In this document: piece by piece, positions 22,446 through 35,519 of the stretch
Numbering within the stretch: position 1 is the first letter of the stretch
Layout of the letters: every line of letters starts with the position of its first letter
Assembly: GCF_005239225.2 (NCBI RefSeq)
Contig: NC_133287.1
Coordinates: forward strand, 2,833,493 to 2,897,492
DNA: 64,000 nt
Direction of reading: 5' to 3'
Source of the DNA: Populus alba
Taxonomy: Eukaryota > Streptophyta > Magnoliopsida > Malpighiales > Salicaceae
Notes under the pieces: model-generated
Told to the model about the DNA's origin: nothing
Databases searched by the model: none
What the model saw: only the letters and a program-made list of their open reading frames with translations
Translations under genes and position numbers: made by a program

Positions 22446-22998
22446 TGGTAAGCCATATCTCACACCCACTAACTAGATAGTGACAAAAGTCATTTTTCAA
22501 AACATAAACCGCAAAAAAGCTACAATCACGACATAACAAGTTGATCACAAACATGATTTAGTCCAAAAAAAATTCTTGACTCCAAAGACATGAGAGTGCT
22601 GTTTTGTTTTTTTTTTCAAAAACCAAAGTTCCATCACCCAGCCGAAAGTTTAAATAAGATGACCTTTTCTATCGGAGAACATGACGGGAAGAAGAAATTT
22701 TGTAACATATTTTTTATCGATTAACTTGAATACAAAAATAATGAAGACTCTTTTGTAATTAAGAAGAAATTATTAAAAGAAAAAACGAGACCCGCAATAT
22801 TCGAATGTACTCTTCATGTTGGAGCTATGGCTGTGAAGGATCTCATGACTTTGTGTTTATATAGATTGCCAAGATTACAATAGAGCATATATCATTATAC
22901 AAATTAATGGAGAATAATATAGTATCAAACTTCGATGATTTATTTTAAAACTTTTAATTTTTAATTTACAAAATTAAGGCACACTCAAATAAGCATTT

Positions 22999-23036
<38 letters not shown>

Positions 23037-23459
23037 TAATGTATTATTATTATTATCACCACTAATATACTTGTAACTTTTTTTTAGAGTAAAAAAAAAT
23101 AAAAAAAAAATATCATATCAAACGGATATTAATGTTATAAGAAATAACTTGAACTTATTTATAAAAATCATTTCAAACGGAATATAAATATCTATCATTT
23201 TGCATTTTGATAATATATGGGATGACGGGTACTGATTATACATGAGAGAGATAAATGCAAAGAAAAAAATAAAAAAGAAAGAATTAAGAAAATATATTTT
23301 TAAATCTTGATAAAAACTATTCCTATCACTTTACTTTTTACTGGGTTAGAATAATTTTCTGTATACTTCTTCTATTCGTTTTCTGTCTTCATTATAACAT
23401 TGCTAATTAACATTGATATTATAGAATTCAAGCGACTTCAAATAGCTAGTAGCCTTAAT

Positions 23460-23765
23460 GTATGTTTGGTAAGGTGAAAAATGTTTTTTTTAATTTAAAA
23501 TAATATTAAAATAATATATTTTTTTAGAATTTTTTTTTTTATTTTTAACATTAGTATTTAAAAAAATGTTTTTTTTTAAAAATATAGAAGTAAAAACATT
23601 TAAAAGTACTTTAAAAAGTAAAGAGTATCACAATATTAAATCAACAGTTAAAGAGTGTTTCATATTGTAATTTAAAAGTTATTTATCTAAAATCTAAATT
23701 TTAAAAATTAAAAATAAAATATTATTTTTAATATATTTTAAAAAAATTATTATTTAGCTATAAGA
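23460..23765. repeat. AT-rich MITE-like element
   Basis: Same family: starts TGTATGTTTGGTAAGGTGAAAAATG, followed by the TTTAAAATAATATTAAAATAAT core. Limits approximate. Confidence 0.4.
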
Positions 23766-25694
23766 ACACCTCGCAGCATTTCGAGGAATGCGATTTAAAA
23801 GGGATGAAGCAGTAAATTTATCATGGGTAAGTTCAAATCTTACCCCACTATAATTAGTTAATTGATAGTTGTGCCTTGATGGCAATAATTACAAGTTAAT
23901 CACAAACGTAATCAAATTTCTTTTTACTCAAATAGTTGTAGATGTGGCATCTCGATCTTGACATGAGAGGTGCTAAACACACTATCATTATGAACTTTGT
24001 TTTAAATAAAATACATCACTCAATTAATTGTCATTTACTGGGGCAATTATATTTCACTAATTATTGGCTTGAAATCAACTATACTATTAAACTTACTCGA
24101 ATATATATATATATCGAGTTGTCGGACTTTTTTTTCACCATGCATGTTGCTTTATATGAACAAATTACTTAGATAATTAATTAATTCATGCTGACTATGG
24201 AACTTTGGACTTTGGTGGATAAGCTATGTAACATATCAAATTAACAAGTAAAAGTAAACACCCTCAAAGTTTACCATCTTTTATCCTAAGCTTTGGATAA
24301 ATTAAGGTTACAAATCAGCTTCTTGCCTGCTTTTCGACCCCACAGTCCACCAAAGCAAACACCCGTTTCTTTCTATTCCAGCAAAAAAACAAATTGACTC
24401 TAACCCACAATTTCTAACCTGGAAATTAACTTTCTAATCTGAAGAATTCCCGAAAAGAAAGACAATCTAGGTCAATAAGGCCATGAGTTCTAAGATAAGT
24501 CTATTTTATGATCATATTGAGGCCCCCCTTTCCCCATTTTCACATACATTTTCTTTAGTGAAAGCTAGCTTCAATATCCTCAAAGCATTGAAACACATGC
24601 AAAACAAAGAAAACAAAACCACAGCCAAAAGACATCATACACTTTCAAGAGTCTCCTTTATTCAAAACCATCAAGGAGGGCTTTTTTCTTTGGACGGTCG
24701 ATCAAGAAAGTGAAACCTGTCTCTCCTAAGGTCGGTTTATAGTCAAATACATACAAGCAATTAAAGTGTCATAAATGTCCTGTATATATTTTCTTGACAC
24801 GTCGATACCTAAACTCTACACAAAATCAAGCATTTTGATGTATAAATGACGCAGAGGTTACGTACGTATATGGAGTTTGGGGAGCTTTGACTTAGTGAGT
24901 CGGTAAACTAGATGTGGATTTAATCGTACGAGTAGCAGACTCATGTATGATGTTGCTTGGCAATCAACATGATGATCTTTTGACATTATGGTTTCCCTGT
25001 GGTCCTAAGTGCTCTAAATATTCAGGGATTGACCATGTATAGCTGAACATAACTTTTCATCCATGTCGTGAGGCTACATTTGATCCAAAAAATTTGCTCT
25101 AAGCCCTCCTTAATAATTTTCCCTCTATATATTTTCATTGTTTTAAACAACTACTGCTTGTAAATGATATAATTAGTATCACAACACTTCAATCCCTATA
25201 CAAAACATGAATTGGATTCAATTGATAATGTTTTTGTCAAATAATCATCTCAACCTCAGAGTTTAAGCCGTTAGGTGAGGTCCCGATAAATGATTTATAT
25301 TATTCTCTAAAATACCCCCTCAAGTAAAAACTCTTTGAGCTTGAAACTTGCACAGGCTCATAGTATCTTGTGTTTAATTTTTATCAAATAAATGAAGAAG
25401 GTGAGATTCGAACACGTGACTACTTAGCATCAAGGCTCTGAACATATTAAAGAATTATCTTAACCTAAAAACTTAAAAGTGTTAAAGGATATCCTCCAAA
25501 AAATTAATTTTATATTATTTCTCTAATAGTTTTGCACATTATAAAGATCAAGGAGTCTAGAGCATAATATTACTACTTTCAATGCTTAAAGTTTCAACAC
25601 TCTCTCCTAATTAAGCCTAATTAAGATTTGATCTTAGAATTCTCAAATCTCTCTGAAATGTTTCCATGAATTAAACAAGCAAAGAAAAAAACGA

Positions 25695-26194
25695 NNNNNN
25701 NNNNNNNNNNNNNNNNNNNNNNNNNNNNNNNNNNNNNNNNNNNNNNNNNNNNNNNNNNNNNNNNNNNNNNNNNNNNNNNNNNNNNNNNNNNNNNNNNNNN
25801 NNNNNNNNNNNNNNNNNNNNNNNNNNNNNNNNNNNNNNNNNNNNNNNNNNNNNNNNNNNNNNNNNNNNNNNNNNNNNNNNNNNNNNNNNNNNNNNNNNNN
25901 NNNNNNNNNNNNNNNNNNNNNNNNNNNNNNNNNNNNNNNNNNNNNNNNNNNNNNNNNNNNNNNNNNNNNNNNNNNNNNNNNNNNNNNNNNNNNNNNNNNN
26001 NNNNNNNNNNNNNNNNNNNNNNNNNNNNNNNNNNNNNNNNNNNNNNNNNNNNNNNNNNNNNNNNNNNNNNNNNNNNNNNNNNNNNNNNNNNNNNNNNNNN
26101 NNNNNNNNNNNNNNNNNNNNNNNNNNNNNNNNNNNNNNNNNNNNNNNNNNNNNNNNNNNNNNNNNNNNNNNNNNNNNNNNNNNNNNNNNNNNNN
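25695..26194. other. Assembly gap, 500 N
   Basis: Exactly 500 unknown bases, a size that suggests a placeholder. Reading frames across it are meaningless. Confidence 0.99.
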
Positions 26195-28653
26195 CCGGTA
26201 CCAAGGCAGTATATATATTATATTTTGTAAGACCATGTTTGTATAGACCCATTTTTTTTTAGGAATAAAAACCTATCCAAAATAGGTCCTAAGAGGTGTT
26301 TTCCAAATACATGCTTAAAAAAAAATAAAAAACCTTAACAAAAAAAAAAATGGCAAACCAAATAGGGTTATAAATGACCTGACCCGATTTTAAACTAGAC
26401 CAGGTTGACCTGAAATAAACCAAAACAAAGACTCAAAACAGAAAACAAATTGAACATAAAGAAAAAATTATAAAAACTCAAAACTCTTTAGCAAAACAGA
26501 TCAAACACAAAAACAAATGTAAGACAACACAAAAATTTAAACCAAACCCAACAACATGGGTTTCAAATCAGAGACCAAATTTGATCAAAATGAGGGTAAA
26601 TAACATGTTAGAAATCATGCAAAGATTAATAATCTAGCATTCCATCTCTTTGATTTTCACTTAAAAATCATGATTTTGTAAAGAAGTTATTGAATTTAAA
26701 ATGATTTCATTAATTATTTAGTTTGCAGAATTATTTTCAGATATAACATTGATTTTACTTATTTGATGCCAAGATACTTCTCTTACAAAGACATTCCAAA
26801 ACAAAAGTATAAAATCATATAATTACATGTGAGCCACGTCCAATAATGCTCATGAAAAAAACATAGTAAAAATAAGAGAGCAAGATGCCAATGAACCAGT
26901 GTTGTGCTCAGACTTCACACAGAATATGCAAAGTTGATTTGATGTATTCAGTGGCCTTGCATTTATGTTTTGTTTGAATTGAATGCTCTCTTGTATTGAT
27001 CAAAACAAAAACGTTTTCTGTTCGTATGCCTAACCACAACAGTGATAGAACATCAAAGGTTTGAATGAGATGGCTGGAGAGACTTGTTCTTGTGGAAAAT
27101 GTTTTTCATTGCAATAACCTTCTTTTACAGTCTACGTAGATAAGATTTGGTGTTTTGAATTTCCTTTCACGCGGCCATCCGGACAAGAGTTGCCTGGTGT
27201 TGTTGTCCATAGAACAGGTGCTCGTTCGCAACTGTGATAGAGCTCATAAAAAGCTCAATATTTCTCCTTTCGTGTTGTCCCTAAATAATTCAAAAGCAAC
27301 CATTTAATTAGTTTTTTTTTATATTCGGAGTTGATCTATTAATATTTATTTTATTTAAATTTAATTTATAAAAAAAATTTGTTTTCAATATCATCTCTTA
27401 TAGATTTTTTTTATTTGTCACTTTGGTCCTTAAAAAACTCAATGCAACCCTTCAATTAGTTTTTTTTTTTTTCAGATTTGATTCTTGATTTTTTGATTGA
27501 TATTTATTTTATTTTTAATAATTTATAAAATTATATTTTTTTTCAATTTCATTCCCCATGAATTTTTTTTCATATGTTAAAGTTAGTCCACATTCTTTTA
27601 ATTTCTATTTATTTTATTTAAAATGGTTTATAAAACTAATTTTGTCTTTTGATTTGACCCCCCCTTGTTTTTTTCCCTATCGAATTTGATCCTCGACTTT
27701 TTTATTTTTATTTTTTTACTTTTAAAATTTTTTAGTTTGATTTTATTTATGATTTTTTTTTCAATATTAAATTTGTCTAGTGTTGACCTTCTTGATTGAG
27801 TCCGAGACTAGAGATTAACGAGTTGCGAGTTTGAGATATTAATATTAGGTTAGAAGGTTTGTCCGAGTTTATTTGATTTTTTTTGAATTTTTTTTAATAT
27901 TATATTTTTTTAGCTTCATCATTCGATATTTTTTCCATTTTCGATAGTATTTTTTAGATTTTTTTGAGATTTAAACTAGATGTTTTGTTTTTTTTTAGAT
28001 CAACCTCTTTTAAATTATTTTTAATTAAATTAAAATTAATTTATTTCACCATTCAATATTAATTTAAAATCTTTATATATATCCTTCAACATTAAGGAGG
28101 ATCTACAAATTGTTACAATAATGCCGCCAGCCAGTCCACCTTTCCTCCATGGTTACTGACATTACTGTCACAATCATCCTTCTTAATAAATATTTTTTTA
28201 ATCATTATTTTTTTATTTTAAAAAACATATTTTTATAAAAAATTTAAATTTCACTTTGATTTTTCATTCCAATTTCTTCAGTTTCATTCCAGATTTATAC
28301 CTAACGGAACATAAATATTTTCCAAGAAGTCCTATAATATCTCCTATGCTTGATTTTTCAAATTTGAATCCATTCTCTACTGCATAATAACATAAAGAGA
28401 TTAATTTCATATTACAAACATAGATATACACGTATTATTGTTATATTGCAATCACAGCCTCGCAATGTTGCAATACAAAGGAAATATACTGTAAACACCA
28501 ACATCCTATATGCAGACAACCATACTGTACACACCAGCAAAAACAATGGCTGCAGAAATCTCGTCATCACCAGTGCTTTTGTGCTTCATGACACCTACAG
28601 CCCAAGAGTTTCTTCACCGGCTCTTATTCTCTTATATTAAATTACAAACTTAC
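26195..28653. other. Intergenic DNA downstream of the terpene synthase
   Basis: 26880-27290 is a lower-copy, more balanced stretch with no recognised domain. 27300-28080 has repeated TTTGATTTTATTT / CAATTTCATTCC wording, loosely the reverse complement of the repeat units at 57900-61212. 28400-28653 is probably the 3' untranslated region of the terpene synthase. Confidence 0.5.
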
Positions 28654-30644
28654 TTACATGAAACAGAATTTTAACTTTGGTGCCATAGGCATCTTCATGT
28701 ATGGATTTCCTGAAATAGGATGAGAAACAACACTGTTTTCAGCCAATCTAATGATTCTATTTTTGTACCGCTGATCGAAGTGATAGCTGGCTACTACTGT
28801 TGGATATCTCTGTCTTGATCCGGAATGAGGAAGCAGAGGCTTTGGTGCTCCAACTTCTACAGGAATATAAAATGCTTTTTGAATGTCTTGAAGCATTTCT
28901 GTGTTGGAGTCATATCTATTGCTGGAATCAAAGAACATATGAAAAACTTTCACACAAGATAAGTGGAGATGCCTGCAAGGTTTAGAGAAATCATTAAAAC
29001 CATCCGTTAGAGCGTGCTCCAGCAGCTCTTTCTTCTTTCTGTCAAGAATCTCTCTGGCGTAGGCAATTGAATCTTCGATGTCTGCCTCTGGATTTTCTTT
29101 CGAGTGGAGCAAAACAAAGTTGGTTTTCCCTTCCTTTTGTTCCTTCTGTGAATGGATTGGACAGCATATATCAGCTTTCTATATGATATACCACAAAGAA
29201 AGAACTGTAAGAACACATGAAAGATGACAATTTACCTTGTAACTCTGTATGTCATTCAACAAACGAGGGATGACCATTAATAATCTGGTAATGCTTTCAT
29301 ATTGGGCTGGATTGAGTTTGTAATCTGGCATGCTTGGACTCAAGAAACATGAAGCTGGAAGAACCAAGGTGTGTGAAGCAATAGACGTCATGCCAGTCTC
29401 AAGATACTCTTCGGCTGCAGGTAAGAATCCACTTTTGCTCCATTTAGCTTCCGTAAACCAGGAAGCAAATGTTTCACTCCACTTTCACACCATAAAAAAA
29501 CAAAATACCGAGACACGTTAATCAACTGTGTAGACAAAATTAAACAAACCATAAAGGTAAAGAAAATTACTGGAAAGCTTACTATATCTCGGAGACTGTT
29601 TGTTATATCGGTTCCGTGTTGCCGAAAATATTTTCTTGCTAATTCGTTCACAAGGCTGTCAAGGGCATCAAAGATAGTCTTACTGTGGCCACTCAAGCCC
29701 TTTGCATCCCATCTGTCAAAGTAATTAGGGAGCATTAGGAGTTTGATCTCCATTCATAATCTTTTATTTCTCTGTATAGGCACATCAGTTTACTTTGAAC
29801 TGCATCTGTGATTTTTTCCCAAAATCATTCAAGAGAGCCTTCCACATCATAAAAATCATCAGCAACTGTGATAACTATAGCACTCTTTGCTACCATCATT
29901 CTGATCTCAGAATCCTGAGGTAGTGATGTGCTAGCAGCGACGGCGAAGTAGCAATACGCAGTTTTCTCTCGGCCGAACCCCATGTCACTAAGTCCCCAGC
30001 TCTTAGACCACCTATCTCACACAACCAAGACATTAGTTTCCTTAAACTATCTAGAACTACTTTATAAAAAATTTACTTTCCCTGTGTGTTACCTTGTCAA
30101 TTCTTCCAATTCACTTTTATATGTTGTTCGTCGAAACTCGTAGTTTTTCACAGCCAGTTGCTTAAGTTTGTCATTATGAAGGCATGATAACCTGCAGGCA
30201 TCAAACCTTTGAATATTAGTCCACATCATTGCTATGTTCCAGTGCTTAACATTTTCTTTTTCTTCTTTTTTTATGAGTAAAGGTTTTATCTTTACCTTAC
30301 CGTTCAACCTTCGAGATTGAATGGTAATAATTCAAAGAGTTAACATTTCAAAAATAATTATTTTGAATAATTGGTAAGATCTCCCTACCTATGGAAGGAG
30401 GTCTTTCCCATCCATAGACCGGAGCTATTCTTTTCTTCCATCCACATTCTATGCTCCAGGTGATCCAGTCGAGCCATCCATGGAAACCTCAACTCATGCT
30501 TAATCTACATATTTAGCGCACAAAAGTAGTTAAGAATACTTAGCTACTTTATTTTTATTTTTCTTCCCTTAAGGTAGAATATTTTATTTTTTCACGTTTT
30601 CAGAGACGGTTCCTTGGAAGAAGCTATGTGGCAGACTTTTTTAG

Positions 30645-30850
30645 GGGGTGTTTGATATTGAGTTTCAATCTTTTTTTTGTTAAATTTTTTCTTTAAATGA
30701 ATTTTTTTAGTGTTTTTTTTGGTTGTTTATAAATGATTGATATCAAAAATAAATTTTAAAAAATAAATAAATAATTATTTTAATATATTTTTAAACAAAA
30801 AATATTTTAAAAAACAATCATTAACATAAATACTTTTAAATTAAGATTTA
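30645..30850. repeat. MITE-like element inside terpene synthase intron 6
   Basis: Lies in the largest intron (31337-30505). Contains the family's TTGATATCAAAAATAAATTTTAAAAAATAA core and the TATTTTAAAAAACAATCATTA end. It probably accounts for much of this intron's size. Confidence 0.45.
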
Positions 30851-31976
30851 AGATAGGACATTCTATTTGTTCTCACTATTCCTTGTATTTCAATAAAAAA
30901 ATCTTTTAAAACACCACAAGGCATGCATTACAAAACCTAAGGGTCAAATCCCTACCCCCAATAATTTTTTTTTAAAGAAATAATTTAAAACAATTTCTTT
31001 TTTAAAAAAAATTAATAAGTTAATGGCCGAGTTTTTTACCAAATTAAATAAAAAAGTTTTATTATTTTTTTAACTTGATTTAGGCTTAGATTAACCTATT
31101 AAGCTATTTTAATTTCAAAACAATGTTTTTTATTTTAAAATTGAAAAGAAAATTTTATTTTTTTAACCGCAACCAAACCACCATTAAGCAACGACAAATT
31201 AATCGGAAATTGATCATCGAGTAATTATTAAAATGTGAGAAACAGTTTGTGTCCCTTTATTAATCCTGGAACTAATTAAATTAGAAATTAGAATATGATA
31301 TATCTTTTGTTTTGTCAATGGGGTAGTAAGAAATTACCACTGAGTGGAAACTTGGAAAAGGAACAGGATGTTGGTCTTTGTTTCCCATTGATATGGTTTT
31401 CTCAAGCAACTTCCTTGAAAATGACCTCGCCTCCTCAAGTTCATGGTCCCCAGGAAACATAAGATCGGTAGCTCGATAAACATTAAGAATGGCACCTGAG
31501 AAATATTCATGGTTGCTTTCAATTTGATCTTGAACTTCTTCTTCAAGTAAGAACCAACAAAACATGCCTGCAAAAAAAGAAAAAGAAAAGGAATGAAGGA
31601 GTAAGAAGACGCAGTGCTTGTCAGAACTGGCATAGTTAAGAACCATCATACATGGAGATACACGAAATCCATGCGTCCTCAGTAGACAAAATGCCAAAGA
31701 GTCTTTGTATAGCTGTGTTGCCATCGAATTTGTCCCTTTTGGCCATGACTCTTGGTTCATGTAATTCCTGAAACAAATGAAATGCTAGAGAATAAATATA
31801 AATTCATGTAAAAGAACCACCTCACATATAATTTTATATTGATAAATTTATTTAGTTTAGTTTTATCAAGTATTGTTCCTGTTACCATCAATCATGGGTC
31901 CCCGACAGACTCTACTATTAAATATTTGAATTCGAATTTTATTTTTTAAAATAACTTTTAAAAGCTCATTATAAAT

Positions 31977-31980
<4 letters not shown>

Positions 31981-32010
<30 letters not shown>
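31981..32010. repeat. (TA)n microsatellite in terpene synthase intron 4
   Basis: TA run just beyond the exon 4 donor, on the intron side. Confidence 0.9.
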
Positions 32011-32012
<2 letters not shown>

Positions 32013-33386
32013 CACTTATTTACTTACATATACCTGTAAACTTGTTGCAGCAGTTCTTCAATCTCTTGGTTAAAATGCTCAGCCAAACCCAACCTTTGCA
32101 ATTGGTTAACCATGCAAAGCTTTAATAGCTCTTCATCCATAGGATAAGTTTGCGGACTGCCTCGCAAATATTTAGATTCACTTAAGAAAAATATATACAC
32201 AAATACCAAAGTACTGCTGCAAGTGGTAATGAGAAAAATAATGGACTTAAATAAGCTTCTGAGGAATGTTTCTAACCTCCATGAGTACATTTTTGAGCTA
32301 AAGTTTGAAGGTAATTCAAGCAGTCTTTGTTTCCAGTAGCCATGAAAGCACTTGCTGTAGCAGAGGGGGATTGGAATAATGAACCATCGGCATGCAAGTG
32401 CTTAAGTGCATCTTCTTGATCAAAATTGTATAGAGCAGGCAATGCTTCAAGATATGATAGTAATGGAGGATAATGATACCTGTCCACAAGTTCTTCCCTG
32501 AATCCATGGAAAGGACAACAATGTTAGCAGGAACTAATCAAGATTGCTAATAGAACGTTCTGTTCAAGCTTGATCTTCTAAGAGATCGGAAAACGCACCT
32601 TTCAAGAATTTGTTCTCTTTTGTAGAACATGCTCATCACCACCCTCTTTATCCGATCAGGAAAAATGATCTCCAGACCATTAATTTGTGCCATCTCAACC
32701 ATTGCAGGGAAGACGATGGCAAACCAACGAGGACAGTTAGAGTCATATATCTCTCCAATAAGCTTCTCTGCGTTAGCTTCAATGAAGGCCATACCTGAGG
32801 ACAAAAAATTAAGTTATAATCAGAGATCATAATTAAGCCATGCATATACAATTGCAAAAACCTTTAGATCCATTCTTTTTTCTTTCTTTTTTTATTCCCT
32901 TTCATGATTTACGCTGGATATGATTATTTTATACTCGTTTTGTACACTATCATTACCTTTATCAATAATCGTTTCTCCTGCATTCCACCGTTTGAGTGCA
33001 ATCATGCAAGCAATTGTTGCAGGAAGGCATTCAATAGTGGGCATGCCATGGCCATCATACTCTCCCCAGAACCCTTCTACGTTCTGGTTGCTGAGCACCC
33101 AATCCAAGCAGTTCTTGAACATGGGTTGACATGGCTCGGACATATCCGGAACCATGGCTAACCATGCAGTGTCATAAGCAGAAGGTGCAATAAACGAATA
33201 TGGATCGTTGTTGTCTGACAACAACTCTTCCTTGATCGTTTTGACTAAAGCTTGAATATTGAAAGATTTTGAAAACTCCATAATTAAAAGAAAGAGGATA
33301 TTAGGAAATTGAGTGTGTTTTTTTCTTCTTCTTTCTGATCATCAACTAGTTGCTGGAGTGAGTAGTCCTAAGCAAATGAATTCTTC

Positions 33387-33394
33387 TTATAAAG
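33387..33394 (-). promoter_or_regulatory. Probable TATA box of the terpene synthase
   Basis: CTTTATAA on the minus strand, about 106 bases upstream of the ATG at 33281. Spacing and lack of other candidates support it. Confidence 0.5.
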
Positions 33395-34717
33395 TTCGTG
33401 GACTGCTAGGGACATGGCATGTATAACGTGGATTGTATAATCTAGTGCATATGTTCACACATAAGTAAAATTGGACTTGTGTTCAGCCTAGTCATGGAGA
33501 CTGACAAAATTAATTAATACGTCCAAAAACAATGAAGACGAGTCCCTCTGGATTTTGATTATTAGTATAAATGAATTCTTTTTTTTTTCTCTTTTCCAAA
33601 CCTGTTTCTTTTTTTTAAAAAAAAAATTCGGTATGTATTTGTATTTTACTTTGATTATTAGTTTTATCATCTTTTTCGATATATTTCTCAATAATTATCA
33701 ATAAAATAAAATAAAATGTATCACCAAATATACCAAGAGGGATGTCTTGGTTGATAAATAAATTAGATTGGGAATATCTTTATCATCCAAAAATAAATAA
33801 ATAAATAAAATAGCTACCACATGTTTTTATAATTTTGATATGAGATTTTATAGCCCTAAAAATTTTACTCCTTATCAAATGACAAGATTAATTAGGAAAA
33901 AAATAATGAGCTTACCGTTTCTTAGGAAATTATGTAGAAAACAGCATTGTGTCTAGCCAATTATATATTTTATTTTGATTTACTGCAACAAAAATCACAG
34001 ATAATAACAACCATTGCAACAAAAAATCAATTGCATAAACCTTTAGATCCATTCTTTTTTTTCTTCTTTCTTTTTTTTCATGATTTATGCTGTCAATGCT
34101 CCACTTCCAACCATTCTGAAAGTTATAATATTCTTACATAGGCATCGGTAAGGGCTATTTCCCCTCTAGTAATTAACGCATATAGGGCATGAAATTCGCA
34201 CATATTATAAAAGAGAGACGCATAATAAAAACATGTTTATCAAAATTTTAGTATTGTAATTAAAATAACTCTTATTTTTTGAAATTTTATAAAAAAAAAT
34301 ATTATTAAAAAATATTACACACCACAAACAATACAAATATTAATATTTGATGCTTCTCTTGCTTGTAGCCCGAAAATATTTTAGAGTGTAATAGCGGTTG
34401 TTTTTTAAAATGTTTTTTGCTCGAAAAATACATCAAAATAATAGTTTTTATTTTAAAAAAATTATTTTTGATAATAATAAATAAAAATAAACTGAAAAAA
34501 CTAAAAATTTAATTTTAAATATAAAAAATTAATTTTTTAAAAAAATATTTGTAAAACATAAAAAACAAATAACTTTGTCAGAGTAATGGCAAAAAGATTA
34601 CAAATGGATAGATATTTAATGTTTGAATCCAAGAATAAAAGTAAAAACAAAAACTTGGCAATGTTTGTGGGGAGAAATCATGCGTACAGAGGACCGACAC
34701 CCTATAAGATAGAGATT
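33395..34717. other. Upstream intergenic DNA of the terpene synthase
   Basis: AT-rich with no gene recognised. 34035-34095 partly repeats wording from the terpene synthase first intron (CCTTTAGATCCATTCTTTTTTC...TTTCATGATTTA, compare 32860-32915), a small local duplication. A MITE-like copy is at about 34370-34570. Confidence 0.5.
34370..34570. repeat. AT-rich MITE-like element
   Basis: Contains GCGGTTGTTTTTTAAAATG and CATCAAAATAATAG...ATTATTTTTGATAATAA, the best-preserved family wording together with 40492-40680. Limits approximate. Confidence 0.5.
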
Positions 34718-34725
34718 GATCCTAC
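34718..34725. repeat. Target site duplication, left (GATCCTAC)
   Basis: Identical to 35713-35720 on the other side of the element. Confidence 0.85.
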
Positions 34726-35064
34726 CATAGTTTTAAAACCCAACTCGGTGGTCAACTTGGTCTAATGATCGGGTCACGGGTTAAATAAATTGACCCGGAT
34801 CAACCCAAAAAAAATAAAAATCAAATAAAAAAATCACGGTCAAACTTCATAAACTCGGATGTTTTTGACAAATCAAATAAAGACTTCTATAGTACAATTC
34901 CCCTATCTTATCCCTCTCTCATCAATTCACTTTCCAACCACAATTAGATGCTTTTGCATATAACAAGAAAACAACGGCAATGAAAAGAGGAAAAGAAAAT
35001 CATAAAGAGAGAGAGAAAACACATGGGCATCGAAATAGAAAACAATAGCAATCGTGTATCAACG

Positions 35065-35446
35065 ACAACACAGACATTCATGTATGGAACTTTGAAGAGG
35101 GGCTTTTCCAATCATGTCTTGATGCAGGATCTTTTCTAAATCAGGGATGCTATCTTTAATGGAATCTACAGAGCCGTTGACAACTACCCGCTTGTATGTG
35201 GGCACTACAGGGTCCCATTCCTTCTCAACCTTCCAAACGCCACCAGGTCTCACCTGGTCACTGGAGAGTTATACGTTGTGTCAAGGTAGGGGTTGCCAGG
35301 CTCGATGAATTGGAGGGAACGAGTGGGATCACTACGAGAGGCTGCTGATAAGGGTAGAGCCCATTGATAGAGGGGACACCGTGTTTGGGGTGGAGAAGTA
35401 TTACAAGCACAGGAGCTATGAATTGAAATTGGTTTTCTTTAATTAG
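35065..35446 (+). pseudogene. AIG2-like / gamma-glutamylcyclotransferase-fold gene copy, captured and decayed
   Basis: Translation from around 35080 reads MYGTLKRGFSNHVLM, the start signature of AIG2-like proteins (Y-G-T-L-x-x-G), which have the gamma-glutamylcyclotransferase fold. Further pieces in the same order follow: [26 protein letters not shown], then in a shifted frame ARLDELEGT, and DTVFGVEKYY with HRSYEL near the end. In-frame stops (the first right after LMQDLF, the next following VVS) and at least two frame changes break it. The order matches a whole small protein, so this is a near-complete gene copy without visible introns. It sits inside the hAT-like element and cannot make a full protein. 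Confidence 0.82.
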
Positions 35447-35491
35447 GTTATCTCTGTATGGTGTCTACAATTCTGTAGCATTGGTCTTCGT

Positions 35492-35519
35492 CGTTTTGGC
35501 CTTTTAAAAGGCCAAAACG
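35492..35519. repeat. Perfect 28-bp palindrome
   Basis: The left half is CGTTTTGGCCTTTT and the right half its exact reverse complement, with no spacer. Located inside the hAT-like element, 3' of the captured gene. Confidence 0.95.

Larger units (their letters stand above)
20851..25694. other. AT-rich intergenic DNA before first gap
   Basis: No convincing gene. Contains an AAT/ATT microsatellite (about 22999-23060), MITE-like copies at 22243-22445 and 23460-23765, and a 76-codon open frame at 24483-24713 without recognisable features. The 113-codon frame at 21596-21937 on the minus strand runs through poly-A/T and is not credible. Confidence 0.55.
28654..33281 (-). pseudogene. Terpene synthase, linalool/geranyllinalool synthase type (TPS-e/f), apparently broken
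   Basis: Twelve exons: 33281-32957, 32794-32599, 32497-32277, 32160-32034, 31767-31652, 31567-31338, 30504-30389, 30191-30093, 30011-29794, 29712-29583, 29481-29236, 29145-28654. All have GT-AG ends with matching phases except the ninth-tenth junction. Repaired, the length would be about 838 residues, normal for TPS-e/f. Exon 1 begins MEFSKSFNIQ and has the family's SPSAYDTAWLAM-like stretch (here APSAYDTAWLAMV). No class II DxDD motif is seen. The class I DDxxD motif is DDFYD in exon 9, the second metal motif is NDIQSYKKE across exons 11-12. Enzymes of this type make acyclic terpene alcohols from prenyl diphosphates. No clear plastid transit peptide is seen. An in-frame TGA (29827-29825) falls nine codons after DDFYD, and exon 9 ends one base short of the phase exon 10 needs. 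Either lesion would remove most of the catalytic domain. Confidence 0.88.

Noticed and set aside
25643..26252. Frames of 193-197 residues across N
   Set aside because: They are made of unknown bases from the assembly gap; the same holds for 49306-49929.
35059..35253. 64-residue minus-strand frame
   Set aside because: It is the antisense of the captured AIG2-like copy, whose plus-strand pieces match the family in order.
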